Of a stretch of DNA of 42,448 bases, positions 26,224 to 34,558 are shown piece by piece; position 1 is the stretch's first letter, and each line of letters begins with the position of its first letter. Location: assembly GCA_019114225.1 (NCBI GenBank), contig DXFW01000036.1, positions 1 to 42,448 on the forward strand, given 5' to 3'. This DNA comes from Candidatus Allofournierella pullicola. Its GTDB lineage: Bacteria > Bacillota > Clostridia > Oscillospirales > Ruminococcaceae. The position numbers and the translations under genes were made by a program. The notes beneath the pieces were generated by a model. That model had not been told where the DNA came from and ran no database searches. It saw only the letters and a program-made list of their open reading frames with translations.

Positions 26224-27441
26224 TCACCGGGCGTAAATCTCCAGGATGTTCAGCAGGATCTCCACGCTCTTGTCCATCTTTTCGGCAGTGATATACTCGC
26301 AGGGGCCGTGGAAGTTGAATCCGCCGGTGCCGAGGTTCGGGCAGGGCAGCCCCATGAACGACAGGCGCGCCCCGTCGGTGCCGCCCCGGATGGGCACGAT
26401 CTTCGGCTCCAGGCCCGCCTGCTTGACCGCCAGCTGGGCGTTCTCGATCAGGTGGAAGTGGGGCAGGATCTGCTGTTCCATGTTGGAATAGCTGTCGATG
26501 AGCTTCAGGTCCACCGTGCCGGGGCCGTATTTTTTGTTGATGGCCTCGGCCGCGGCGGTCATCGTGGCCTTGCGGGCAGCGAATTTTTCGGCGTCATGGT
26601 CCCGGATGATGTAGCCCATGCGCGCTTCACTCACAGTGCCTCTCATGCCGTCCAGATGGTAGAAGCCTTCGGTGCCCTCGGTGGTCTCGGGGCGCTCATC
26701 GGCGGGCAGCATGGCGTGCAGCTCCATGGCGATGTTCAGGGCGTTCTTCATCAGGCCCTTGGCGCTGCCGGGATGGACCGAGAAGCCCCGGATGGCGATC
26801 TCCGCCGACGCTGCGTTGAAGTTCTGATACTCCAGTTCCCCCACATCGCCGCCGTCCACCGTGTAGGCATAGTCCGCCCCGAAGCCCTTCACGTCGAACA
26901 GGTCGGGGCCCGCGCCCACCTCCTCATCGGGAGTGAAGGCCACGCAGACCTTGCCGTGGGCGATGTCCTCCTTCTGCAGCCGCTCCACGGCGGTGAGGAT
27001 CTCGGCGATGCCCGCCTTGTCGTCCGCGCCCAGCAGGGTGGTGCCGTCGGCGGTGATGAGGGTCTGGCCCTTCCAGTTCGCCAGTTCGGGGAAGGTGGCC
27101 ACCCGCATATACTCGCCGGTGCCGGCCAGCAGAACATCGCCGCCGTCATAGTTTTCAATGACCTGCGGCTTCACGTTTTCGCCGGACGCGTCGGGGGCGG
27201 TGTCCATGTGGGCAATGAGGCCGATGGCCGGCTTCGCTTCGTTCCCGGGAGTGGCGGGCAGGGTGCCGTAGACATAGCAGAACTCGTCCAGCCGCACGTT
27301 CTGAAGGCCCAATTCTTTCATCTGTTTTTCCAGCAGGCGGGCCAGATCGAACTGACACTGGGAGCTGGGATGGGCGTCGCAGTTCTCGTCGGAGGTGGTG
27401 TGGATCTTCACATAGTCAAGGAATCGTTCATAAGCGCGCAT
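26224..27441 (-). CDS. pepT: Peptidase T (tripeptide aminopeptidase)
   Basis: A 405-residue M20B zinc aminopeptidase that removes the N-terminal residue of tripeptides in the cytosol. Zinc and catalytic motifs are present: GLIAHMDTAPD, LGADDKAGIAE, FTPDEEVGAG, VDGGDVGELEYQNF, FSVHPGSAKG and, near the end, NLGTGGFNFHGPCEYI. Length is normal. The start at 27441 (MRAYERFLDYVKIHTTSDEN) has AAGGAGGG upstream; a longer in-frame reading to 27603 crosses the promoter region and is rejected. It is an ordinary housekeeping gene between the two polysaccharide loci. Confidence 0.95.
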   Translation of the reverse strand: MRAYERFLDYVKIHTTSDENCDAHPSSQCQFDLARLLEKQMKELGLQNVRLDEFCYVYGTLPATPGNEAKPAIGLIAHMDTAPDASGENVKPQVIENYDGGDVLLAGTGEYMRVATFPELANWKGQTLITADGTTLLGADDKAGIAEILTAVERLQKEDIAHGKVCVAFTPDEEVGAGPDLFDVKGFGADYAYTVDGGDVGELEYQNFNAASAEIAIRGFSVHPGSAKGLMKNALNIAMELHAMLPADERPETTEGTEGFYHLDGMRGTVSEARMGYIIRDHDAEKFAARKATMTAAAEAINKKYGPGTVDLKLIDSYSNMEQQILPHFHLIENAQLAVKQAGLEPKIVPIRGGTDGARLSFMGLPCPNLGTGGFNFHGPCEYITAEKMDKSVEILLNILEIYAR

Positions 27442-27474
27442 GGGCTTCGCCCTCCTTCTTTTCACTTTGCTTGT

Positions 27475-27503
27475 ATTGTAGCACAGGGCGGGCAAAATAG
27501 AAA
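27475..27503 (-). promoter_or_regulatory. Promoter of pepT
   Basis: On the minus strand TGC-TACAAT forms an extended -10 (TACAAT at 27480-27475). The -35 position 17 bases away (TTTCTA) is poor. It sits about 35 bases before the pepT ATG, with the ribosome site between. Confidence 0.5.
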
Positions 27504-27537
27504 GGGGCGGCGCCCGTGTCGAAATCATGCCTTCCCC

Positions 27538-27566
27538 TTGGAAAATTGTTACTTTTATGATATGAT
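27538..27566 (+). promoter_or_regulatory. Sigma-A-type promoter of the FucNAc operon
   Basis: TTGGAA (27538-27543), 17 bases, TATGAT (27561-27566). A second overlapping TATGAT lies at 27556-27561. The start of transcription would be about 60 bases before capE at 27635. It is divergent from the pepT promoter. Confidence 0.65.
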
Positions 27567-27634
27567 TGTTACCGTATATGGCAAGGTACGCGCACGTGCG
27601 CACAAGGATATACCTTTTGGGAGGTTTAAAAAGA

Positions 27635-28681
27635 ATGAACAGCAGCTATTTTGGCGGCAAGACCCTGCTCATCACCGGCGGCACCGGCAGCTTCGGCAAC
27701 ACGGTGCTCAAGCATTTTCTGGCAAGCGACATCGGCGAGATCCGCATCTTCAGCCGGGACGAAAAAAAGCAGGATGACATGCGCCACGAGGTGCAGCAGA
27801 AACACCCGGAACTGGCGGGCAAGCTGCGCTTTTACATCGGCGACGTGCGGGACATCTCCAGCGTGCGCAGCGCCGTGCGCGGCGTGGACTACATCTTCCA
27901 TGCCGCGGCCCTGAAGCAGGTGCCCTCCTGTGAGTTTTTCCCCATGGAGGCCGTGCGCACCAACATCATCGGCACCGACAACGTGCTCACCGCTGCCATC
28001 GACGCGGGGGTGAAGAAGGTGGTGTGCCTGTCCACCGACAAGGCCGCCTACCCCATCAATGCCATGGGCATTTCCAAGGCGATGATGGAAAAGGTCATCG
28101 GCGCAAAGGCCCGCACCGTGAAAGCGGAGGACACCACCATCTGCTGCACCCGCTACGGCAACGTGATGTGCAGCCGGGGCAGCGTCATCCCCCTGTTCAT
28201 CGACCAGATCAAGGCGGGCAAGCCCATCACCATCACCGACCCGGACATGACCCGTTTCCTGATGAACCTGGACGAAGCGGTGGATCTGGTGCAGTTTGCC
28301 TTTGAGCACGCTCACCCCGGCGACCTGTTCGTGCAGAAGAGCGACGCATCCACCATCGGCGTGCTGGCCAAGGCGGTGCAGCAGCTGTTCGGCGACACCG
28401 GCACCCAGATCATCGGCACCCGCCACGGCGAGAAGCTCTATGAGACGCTGATGACCAAGGAGGAACGGGTGCGCAGCGAGGACATGGGCGGCTACTTCCG
28501 CGTGTCCGCCGACGGCCGCGACCTGAACTACGACAAGTTTGTGGTGCAGGGCGAGGTGCACACCCAGGCGGACGAGAGCTACACCAGCCACAACACCCGC
28601 CTGTTGACCGTGGACGAGACAGTGGCCAAGATCATGACCACCGACTACGTGCAGAACGAGCTGGCCAACTGGGGCAAATAA
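27635..28681 (+). CDS. capE: UDP-GlcNAc 4,6-dehydratase/5-epimerase (CapE/FnlA)
   Basis: A 348-residue extended short-chain dehydrogenase, first enzyme of the UDP-N-acetyl-L-fucosamine pathway. The NAD site is LLITGGTGSFGNTVL (12-26). IFHAAALKQVPSCEFFPMEA and LSTDKAAYPINAMGISKAMM are the CapE/FnlA-type active-site motifs, distinct from the PseB form. It turns UDP-GlcNAc into a UDP-4-keto-6-deoxy-hexosamine and epimerises C5. ATG 27635 has GGGAGG nine bases upstream; the longer frame to 27566 begins within the promoter. It heads the operon, with capF 34 bases downstream. Confidence 0.93.
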   Translation: MNSSYFGGKTLLITGGTGSFGNTVLKHFLASDIGEIRIFSRDEKKQDDMRHEVQQKHPELAGKLRFYIGDVRDISSVRSAVRGVDYIFHAAALKQVPSCEFFPMEAVRTNIIGTDNVLTAAIDAGVKKVVCLSTDKAAYPINAMGISKAMMEKVIGAKARTVKAEDTTICCTRYGNVMCSRGSVIPLFIDQIKAGKPITITDPDMTRFLMNLDEAVDLVQFAFEHAHPGDLFVQKSDASTIGVLAKAVQQLFGDTGTQIIGTRHGEKLYETLMTKEERVRSEDMGGYFRVSADGRDLNYDKFVVQGEVHTQADESYTSHNTRLLTVDETVAKIMTTDYVQNELANWGK

Positions 28682-28715
28682 GGTCCTCGCATTTTTGAAA
28701 AAGGACGGCAAGATC

Positions 28716-29849
28716 ATGGAGAAAAACACTCCCATCCTCATCACCGGCGCGGGCGGCTTCATCGGAAAAAATCTTGTGGCCACTCTCAAAGCCCAGGGAT
28801 ATACCGACCTGTTGCTGTTTGAAAAGAACGACACCCCCGAGACCCTGGCGGAGTATGCCGCCAGGGCCGGCTTTGTGTTCCATCTGGCGGGGATCAACCG
28901 CCCGAAGGACCCCAGCGAATTCTATGCCGGGAACTCCGGCCTCACCGACGTGCTGCTGGAACTGTTGGCCAAAGCGGAAAGACCCGCTCCCGTTCTGGTG
29001 ACCAGCAGCACCCAGGCCGCGCTGGACAACGACTACGGCAAGAGCAAAGCCATGGCGGAGGCGGCGGTGTACGCCTACGGCGAAGCCACCGGCGCACCGG
29101 TGTATGTGTTCCGGCTGCCGGGGGTGTTCGGCAAGTGGTGCCGCCCCAACTACAACAGTGTGGTGGCCACCTTCTGCCACAACGCGGCCCACGGCCTGCC
29201 CCTGGAGGTGCGGGACCCGGCCTATTCCCTGCCTCTCGTTTACATCGACGACGTGGTGCGCGCCTTTATCGCCGCCATGGACGGCGAGACCGTGTCCGAC
29301 GGCGAAACGCCTGCCCACTGCCGGGTGGAACCGGAGCATGTGACCACCCTGGGCCACCTGGCCGGGGTCATCGGCGGCTTTGCCGAGAACCGCAAAACGC
29401 TGGAAGCGCCGTACCTCGCGGCGGGCAGCCTTGAGAAAAAGCTGTATTCCACCTGGCTCTCCTACCTGCCTACCGACCAGTTCTCCTATCCGCTGAACAT
29501 GCACTGCGACGCCCGGGGCAGCTTCACCGAATTCCTGCGCACCCCCGAGCGGGGCCAGGTGAGCGTGAACATCTCGAAACCCGGCATTGTGAAGGGCAAC
29601 CACTGGCACCACTCCAAGAACGAGAAGTTCCTGGTGGTGAGCGGCCGCGGGGTCATCCGCTTCCGCAAGCCGGACGAGGAGACGGTGTATGAATACTACG
29701 TTTCCGGCGACAAGCTGGAAGTGGTGGATATCCCCACGGGCTACACGCACAACATCGAAAATCTGGGCGAGGGCGACATGGTGACCCTGATGTGGGCCAA
29801 CGAAGCCTTTGACCCTGAGAACCCCGACACCATCTATCTGGAGGTTTGA
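28716..29849 (+). CDS. capF: Bifunctional epimerase/reductase with cupin domain (CapF/FnlB)
   Basis: A 377-residue second enzyme of UDP-L-FucNAc synthesis. The N-terminal SDR domain begins ILITGAGGFIGKNLV (8-22) and holds DNDYGKSKAMAE (YxxxK). The C-terminal cupin domain (about 255-377) carries GSFTEFLRT, KGNHWHHSKNEKF (metal-binding His) and TGYTHNIENLG. The cupin domain epimerises C3 and the SDR domain reduces the 4-keto group with NADPH to give UDP-N-acetyl-6-deoxytalosamine. The start at 28716 has AAGGAC upstream; an in-frame TTG at 28695 is less likely. Both domains look complete. Confidence 0.93.
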   Translation: MEKNTPILITGAGGFIGKNLVATLKAQGYTDLLLFEKNDTPETLAEYAARAGFVFHLAGINRPKDPSEFYAGNSGLTDVLLELLAKAERPAPVLVTSSTQAALDNDYGKSKAMAEAAVYAYGEATGAPVYVFRLPGVFGKWCRPNYNSVVATFCHNAAHGLPLEVRDPAYSLPLVYIDDVVRAFIAAMDGETVSDGETPAHCRVEPEHVTTLGHLAGVIGGFAENRKTLEAPYLAAGSLEKKLYSTWLSYLPTDQFSYPLNMHCDARGSFTEFLRTPERGQVSVNISKPGIVKGNHWHHSKNEKFLVVSGRGVIRFRKPDEETVYEYYVSGDKLEVVDIPTGYTHNIENLGEGDMVTLMWANEAFDPENPDTIYLEV

Positions 29850-29852
29850 CAA

Positions 29853-30977
29853 ATGGCCCAGGCTTCCTCCGGGCAGGCCATGCCCGCTGTGCGGATCGGT
29901 TTTACCGCTTTCCACGGTGAGTTCGATACACAGCACAACCCCATCACCGATTTGCTGCGCCGCCGCTTCGAGGTGCAGGTGTGCGATGATCCGGACTTCA
30001 TGTTCTGCGCCGATTTCTGGTACGGCGCTCACCGGTTTGATTTGAACAAACTGGAGTGCGTGCGGATCGGTTACACCGGTGAAAACGACAACGCTGACTT
30101 TTCCTCTTTCGACTATTACATCGGCTTTGAGCGCATCACCTATCCGGACCGGTATTTCCGCTGCCCGAACCTTCTGTTCGACTGTGACCTGTCTGACTGG
30201 CAGCCCTTGGAGGATCCGGCCGCTTTTGCCGCTTCCAAGACCCGTTTTTGCAATTTCTGCTTCAGCCACCAGTCGGAAAGCGGCGCGCGGGAGGCCATGG
30301 TCCGCCTTTTGAGCGACTACAAAACCGTGGACTGCTTCGGCCCCTTTTTGAACAACACGCCCGAGGGGCCCCGCCGTATATCCCGCCAGGAAAAAGCGGA
30401 GGTGGTGGCGGCCAGCCGCTTCACCATCTGCTGTGAGAGCACCAGTCAGCCGGGCTTTGTCACCGAAAAGATCTGGGAGGCTTTTAAAAACCACAGCGTG
30501 CCCATCTATTACGGCGACAAGACTGTCACAGAGATCTTTAACCCCAAAGCCTTTGTGAACATGCACGATTTCGCCTCTTTCGAGGAAGCGGCCGCCTTCG
30601 TCAAACAGCTGGACGCTGACGAAAAGGCTTATCAGACCATGCTGGCCCAGCCGCCCTTTGCGGAAGGCTTTGACTACGCTGACTTTTTGGATTCCTTTGA
30701 GGCCTTTCTGGCCCATATCGTCTCGCAGGAGCCCAAGGCGGCCCTGCGCCGGCCGACCTGCTTCATGCCGGCCGGCATGAACGAATATTTCGCGCTTCTC
30801 AAGCCTTATGCCCGCCGGCTGGACCGGGACGAAAAGCGCGCCACCCGCTGGCGCCAGCGCCGGTACTGGGGGCAGAAACTGCTGCGGCGGTTTTTGCCCG
30901 GCCTTGTGCCCGAGCCCGATGAAGGCATGCTGGACTTTTACTACAAGCGCCATGAACGCGCGATGAAAAAGGAGTAA
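29853..30977 (+). CDS. GT10 fucosyltransferase-family protein
   Basis: A 374-residue protein with the GT10 (alpha-1,3/1,4-fucosyltransferase) donor-binding motif: FTICCESTSQPGFVTEKIWE (190-209), then SVPIYYG at 215-221. IGYTGENDN and FDYYIGFERITYPDRYFR match the N-terminal acceptor domain. The C-terminal third is basic. Characterised GT10 enzymes use GDP-L-fucose, yet this gene sits between capF and capG, three bases after one and six before the other, and no gmd or fcl gene is in the window. It may use GDP-fucose made elsewhere, or have adapted to UDP-L-FucNAc. A GGAGG site lies eight bases before the ATG. Confidence 0.85.
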   Translation: MAQASSGQAMPAVRIGFTAFHGEFDTQHNPITDLLRRRFEVQVCDDPDFMFCADFWYGAHRFDLNKLECVRIGYTGENDNADFSSFDYYIGFERITYPDRYFRCPNLLFDCDLSDWQPLEDPAAFAASKTRFCNFCFSHQSESGAREAMVRLLSDYKTVDCFGPFLNNTPEGPRRISRQEKAEVVAASRFTICCESTSQPGFVTEKIWEAFKNHSVPIYYGDKTVTEIFNPKAFVNMHDFASFEEAAAFVKQLDADEKAYQTMLAQPPFAEGFDYADFLDSFEAFLAHIVSQEPKAALRRPTCFMPAGMNEYFALLKPYARRLDRDEKRATRWRQRRYWGQKLLRRFLPGLVPEPDEGMLDFYYKRHERAMKKE

Positions 30978-30983
30978 ACGCCG

Positions 30984-32123
30984 ATGAACAAGCTGAAGCT
31001 GATGACCATCGTGGGTACCCGGCCGGAGATCATCCGGCTGGCGGCGGTGATCAAAAAGTGCGACAAATACTTTGATCAGATCCTGGTCCACACCGGCCAG
31101 AACTACGATTACACCCTCAACGGCATCTTCTTCGAGGATCTGGGCCTGCGCGCGCCGGACTTTTATCTGGACGCGGTGGGCGGCGATTTGGGCGAGACCA
31201 TCGGCAACATCATCGCCAAAAGCTACAAGCTGATGGTGGAGCAAAAGCCCGACGCTTTGCTGATTTTGGGCGACACCAACAGCTGCCTTTCCGCCATTTC
31301 GGCAAAGCGGCTGCACATCCCCATCTTCCACATGGAGGCGGGCAACCGCTGCTTTGACGAGTGCCTGCCGGAGGAGACCAACCGCCGTATCGTGGACCAC
31401 ATCGCCGATGTGAACCTGTGCTATTCCGAGCACGCCCGCCGTTATCTGAACGCCGAGGGCACCGCCAAGGAGCGCACCTATGTCACCGGCAGCCCCATGG
31501 CGGAGGTGCTGCACGCGAACCTGGAAGCCATCGAAGCTTCCGACGTGCTGGAGCGGCTGGGCCTGGAGCCTCACAAGTATATGCTGCTCAGCGCTCACCG
31601 GGAGGAGAACATCGACACCGAGAAGAACTTCCTGGACCTGTTCACCTCCATCAATGCGCTGGCAGAAAAATACGACATGCCCATTCTCTACTCCTGCCAT
31701 CCCCGCAGCCGCAAACGGCTGGAAGCCATGGGCTTCAAGCTGGACGAGCGGGTGCGCCTGCACGAGCCCCTGGGCTTCCATGACTACAACCACCTGCAGA
31801 TGAACGCCTACTGCGTCATCTCCGACTCCGGCACCCTGCCGGAGGAATCCAGCTTCTTCACCAGCGTGGGCCATCCCTTCCCCGCCGTGTGTATCCGCAC
31901 CTCCACCGAGCGCCCCGAAGCGCTGGACAAGGGCTGCTTCATCCTGGCGGGCATTGCCGCCGGCGGCGTGGAGCAGGCGGTGGAGACCGCCGTGGCCATG
32001 AACGAGAACGGCGATCTGGGGATCCCCGTGCCCTATTACACCGAGGATGTGTCCACCAAGGTGGTCAAGATCATCCAGAGCTATGTGGGCGTGGTCAACA
32101 AAATGGTCTGGCGCAAGGGCTGA
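30984..32123 (+). CDS. capG: UDP-N-acetyl-talosamine 2-epimerase (CapG/FnlC)
   Basis: A 379-residue member of the WecB-type non-hydrolysing 2-epimerases. MTIVGTRPEIIRLAAVIKKC, LVHTGQNYDYTLNGIFFEDL, HMEAGNRCFDECLPEETNRR and SDSGTLPEESSF mark the family. The RCFDECLPEE and LNGIFFEDLGLRAPDFYL forms, together with the operon, point to CapG/FnlC, which finishes UDP-L-FucNAc by inverting C2. A WbpI-like role on the diamino-uronate of the other locus is possible in principle, since the folds are the same. AAAGGAG precedes the ATG. Confidence 0.92.
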   Translation: MNKLKLMTIVGTRPEIIRLAAVIKKCDKYFDQILVHTGQNYDYTLNGIFFEDLGLRAPDFYLDAVGGDLGETIGNIIAKSYKLMVEQKPDALLILGDTNSCLSAISAKRLHIPIFHMEAGNRCFDECLPEETNRRIVDHIADVNLCYSEHARRYLNAEGTAKERTYVTGSPMAEVLHANLEAIEASDVLERLGLEPHKYMLLSAHREENIDTEKNFLDLFTSINALAEKYDMPILYSCHPRSRKRLEAMGFKLDERVRLHEPLGFHDYNHLQMNAYCVISDSGTLPEESSFFTSVGHPFPAVCIRTSTERPEALDKGCFILAGIAAGGVEQAVETAVAMNENGDLGIPVPYYTEDVSTKVVKIIQSYVGVVNKMVWRKG

Positions 32124-32124
32124 T

Positions 32125-33360
32125 ATGGAAGGCAGAAAAAAACTTCTCATCGTCACCCAGCACTTCTGGCCGGAGGCTTTTCGCGTGAACGACCTGGCCG
32201 CCGGTTTCATCGAACGCGGCTATGAGGTGGACGTGCTCTGCGGGCTGCCCAACTACCCCAAGGGGGAGTGGTTCAGTGGCTACCGCTACACCGGCCCCCG
32301 GCGGGAGACCCACGACGGAGTGAACATCATCCGGGCGGGGGAGATCCGCCGCAAGGGCAACACGGGCCTGCGCATTTTTCTCAACTACGTCAGCTGGCCG
32401 GTGTGCGCGGTGGCGAATCTCTGGCGGCTGAAGGGCCCCTACGCGGCGGTGCTGTGCTACAACACCAGCCCGGTGCTGATGAACCTGCCCGCCATCCTCT
32501 ATGCCAAGACCCACCGGGTGCCCCTGACCAGCTATGTGCTGGACATCTGGCCGGAAAACCTCTACAGTGTGCTTCCGGTGAAAAACCGTTTTTTGCGGGG
32601 CGTCGCCCACTGGGTGAGCGACTGGCACTACCGCCGGTGCGACCGGCTCATCGCCATGAGCGAAAGCCTGCGCCGCCGCCTTTGCGAGCGGACGAAAAAG
32701 CCCGAAGCGGCGGTGGCGGTCATCCCCCAGCACTGCGAAGACTTTTACGCCGTGCCCATCCACGACGAAGCACTGGCCGCCCGCTTTGCCGGGCGGTTCA
32801 ATCTGGTATTCACCGGCAACTTCAGCCCTGCCCAGAGCCTTGAGACCGTCATCAAAGCGGCGGTGAAGGCCCGGCGGCAGGGGGCGGACGCCCTGCGCCT
32901 GGTGCTGGTGGGCGACGGCATGAGCGCCGACGCCCTCAAGGCGCTGGCGAAGGAACTGGACGCCGGCGGCACGGTGGAGTTTCTGCCCAGTGTGCGCCCG
33001 GAGCAGGTGCCCGCCTACACGGCGCTGGCGGACGTGCTGGTGGCCAGTCTTTCCGCCAGCCCGGATCTGGGCATGACGGTGCCCGCCAAGATCGCCAGCT
33101 ATATGGCGGCGGCAAAGCCTCTGCTTGCCAGCATGGACGGCGAGGGCGCCGCCGCGGTGGCCGAGGCCGGCTGCGGCCTTGTGAGCGCCGCCGAAGATGT
33201 GGACGCGCTGGCGGCCAACATGGCCGCTCTCTGCGCCGCTTCGGACGAACAGCGGACGGAAATGGGCCGAAGGGCCTTTGCCTATTACGAAACACATTAC
33301 CGCCGCCGGGCCGTTCTGGACCGGCTGGAGGAATTTATCCTGCGAGGTAACCAAGAGTGA
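32125..33360 (+). CDS. wbuB: WbuB-like family 4 glycosyltransferase (probable FucNAc transferase)
   Basis: A 411-residue GT-B transferase. LLIVTQHFWPEAFRVNDLAA at the N-terminus, DIWPENLYSVLPVKN in the middle, and the donor domain FTGNFSPAQSLETVIKA with SPDLGMTVPAKIASYMAAAK are those of WbuB/WcaI-type enzymes. In E. coli O26, wbuB lies beside fnlABC and its product transfers L-FucNAc, so the same role is likely here. The ATG overlaps no gene but starts two bases after the capG stop, with AAGGG upstream. A longer frame to 32047 is inside capG. Confidence 0.87.
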   Translation: MEGRKKLLIVTQHFWPEAFRVNDLAAGFIERGYEVDVLCGLPNYPKGEWFSGYRYTGPRRETHDGVNIIRAGEIRRKGNTGLRIFLNYVSWPVCAVANLWRLKGPYAAVLCYNTSPVLMNLPAILYAKTHRVPLTSYVLDIWPENLYSVLPVKNRFLRGVAHWVSDWHYRRCDRLIAMSESLRRRLCERTKKPEAAVAVIPQHCEDFYAVPIHDEALAARFAGRFNLVFTGNFSPAQSLETVIKAAVKARRQGADALRLVLVGDGMSADALKALAKELDAGGTVEFLPSVRPEQVPAYTALADVLVASLSASPDLGMTVPAKIASYMAAAKPLLASMDGEGAAAVAEAGCGLVSAAEDVDALAANMAALCAASDEQRTEMGRRAFAYYETHYRRRAVLDRLEEFILRGNQE

Positions 33361-34076
33361 AGATCCTGGTCATCATTCCCTGCTACAATGAGGCAGAGAA
33401 CATCGCCAAAGTGGTGCGCCGGCTGCGCGAAGCCTGCCCGTCGGCAGACTATGTGGTGGTGAACGACTGCTCCACCGACCAAAGCATTCAGGTGCTGAAA
33501 GCCGAGGGCTGCAACTATCTGGATCTGCCCGTGAACCTGGGCATTGGCGGCGGCGTGCAGTGCGGCTACCGCTACGCGGTGGAGCACGGCTACGACGTGA
33601 CGGTGCAGATGGACGGCGACGGCCAGCACGACCCCGCCTATCTGCAGGCGGTCATCGCGCCGGTGCTTGCAGGGCACCTGGACATGTGCATTGGCAGCCG
33701 CTTCATCACCAAAGAAGGCTTTCAGACCAGCTTTATGCGCCGGGTGGGCATTCGCTTTCTGAGCAGCCTGCTCCATGTGCTCACCGGCTGCAAGGTGCTG
33801 GACGTGACCAGCGGCTACCGGGCCTGCGGCAAGGCCCTCACCGCCCGTTTTGCCCAGCGCTACGCCCAGGACTACCCCGAACCGGAGGCCATTCTGCGGG
33901 CGGTGTGCGAGGGCTACAAGGTGGGCGAGGTGCCCGTGGTCATGGCCGAGCGCCAGGGCGGCAAATCCAGTATCAACGCTTTGAAGAGCGTTTACTACAT
34001 GGTGAAGGTGAGCCTTTCGCTGGTCATCTACCGGCTGTGCTTCACCAAAAAAGACAAAAGGAGGAACGAGGCATGA
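33357..34076 (+). CDS. Family 2 glycosyltransferase (DPM1-like)
   Basis: A compact 239-residue GT2 enzyme. ILVIIPCYNEAENIAKVVRR, YVVVNDCSTDQSIQVLKAEG, NLGIGGGVQCGYRYA and the DXD-type MDGDGQHDP are complete; TSGYRACGKALTARFAQRY is the usual acceptor-site region. Proteins of this size often make polyprenyl-phosphate-linked monosaccharides. It begins with GTG inside the last codons of the preceding gene (GTGA overlap) and ends in an ATGA overlap with the DUF2304 gene, so the three genes are coupled. Pairing of a DPM1-like GT2 with a DUF2304 protein recurs in Gram-positive loci. Confidence 0.88.
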   Translation: MKILVIIPCYNEAENIAKVVRRLREACPSADYVVVNDCSTDQSIQVLKAEGCNYLDLPVNLGIGGGVQCGYRYAVEHGYDVTVQMDGDGQHDPAYLQAVIAPVLAGHLDMCIGSRFITKEGFQTSFMRRVGIRFLSSLLHVLTGCKVLDVTSGYRACGKALTARFAQRYAQDYPEPEAILRAVCEGYKVGEVPVVMAERQGGKSSINALKSVYYMVKVSLSLVIYRLCFTKKDKRRNEA

Positions 34077-34474
34077 ACGACCTGCTCTATCCCCTGCTGG
34101 CAGTGGGAGACCTTGTTTTTCTGTTCCTCATCTTCCTCTTTGTCAAGCATGGCCGCCTGAGTGTGCGGTTCAGCCTGGCCTGGTTCGCCCTGGGGGGCGT
34201 GCTGCTGGTGTTTGCGGCCTTCCCGCTGGTGGCCAAAATGCTGCGGGGGCTGCTGCGCTTTGAAGTGGTCTCCAACATGGTGTTCACCATGCTGTTCGGC
34301 TTTGTGCTGCTGGTGCTGCTCATCCTTTCCGCCACCGCCAGCACCCAGACCGAGGAGATCAAGCGTCTCACCCAGCAAAGCGCCATTCTGGAGCACCGGG
34401 TGCGGCAGCTGGAAGAGGCCCTGAAGACCCGCGAGGCCCAAGGCAGCGCGGACAAGCCTTCCGACAGCCAGTGA
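34073..34474 (+). CDS. DUF2304 membrane protein
   Basis: A 133-residue protein with three hydrophobic helices (about 5-23, 32-53, 63-88) followed by a coiled-coil-like, charged tail (EEIKRLTQQSAILEHRVRQL). This is the DUF2304 layout. It is coupled to the upstream GT2 gene (ATGA at 34073-34076) and may anchor that enzyme at the membrane or help move the polyprenyl-linked product; its function is not established. GGAGG lies eight bases before the ATG. An in-frame open stretch back to 33560 is only a shadow inside the GT2 gene. Confidence 0.82.
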   Translation: MNDLLYPLLAVGDLVFLFLIFLFVKHGRLSVRFSLAWFALGGVLLVFAAFPLVAKMLRGLLRFEVVSNMVFTMLFGFVLLVLLILSATASTQTEEIKRLTQQSAILEHRVRQLEEALKTREAQGSADKPSDSQ

Positions 34475-34558
34475 CGGGTCGGATACATTTCCGCTCTATA
34501 CTGGCAAACAGCGGGCCGGAGTTCCGGCAGAATCAAACGCGGTGAGGTGTGACGCGCG

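Noticed and set aside
28632-32210. A 1192-codon open frame on the minus strand
   Set aside because: It lies antisense to capF, the GT10 gene and capG, which have clear family motifs. Its composition is a mirror of GC-rich codon bias, with many His, Gly and Val, and it has no ribosome site or recognisable domain.
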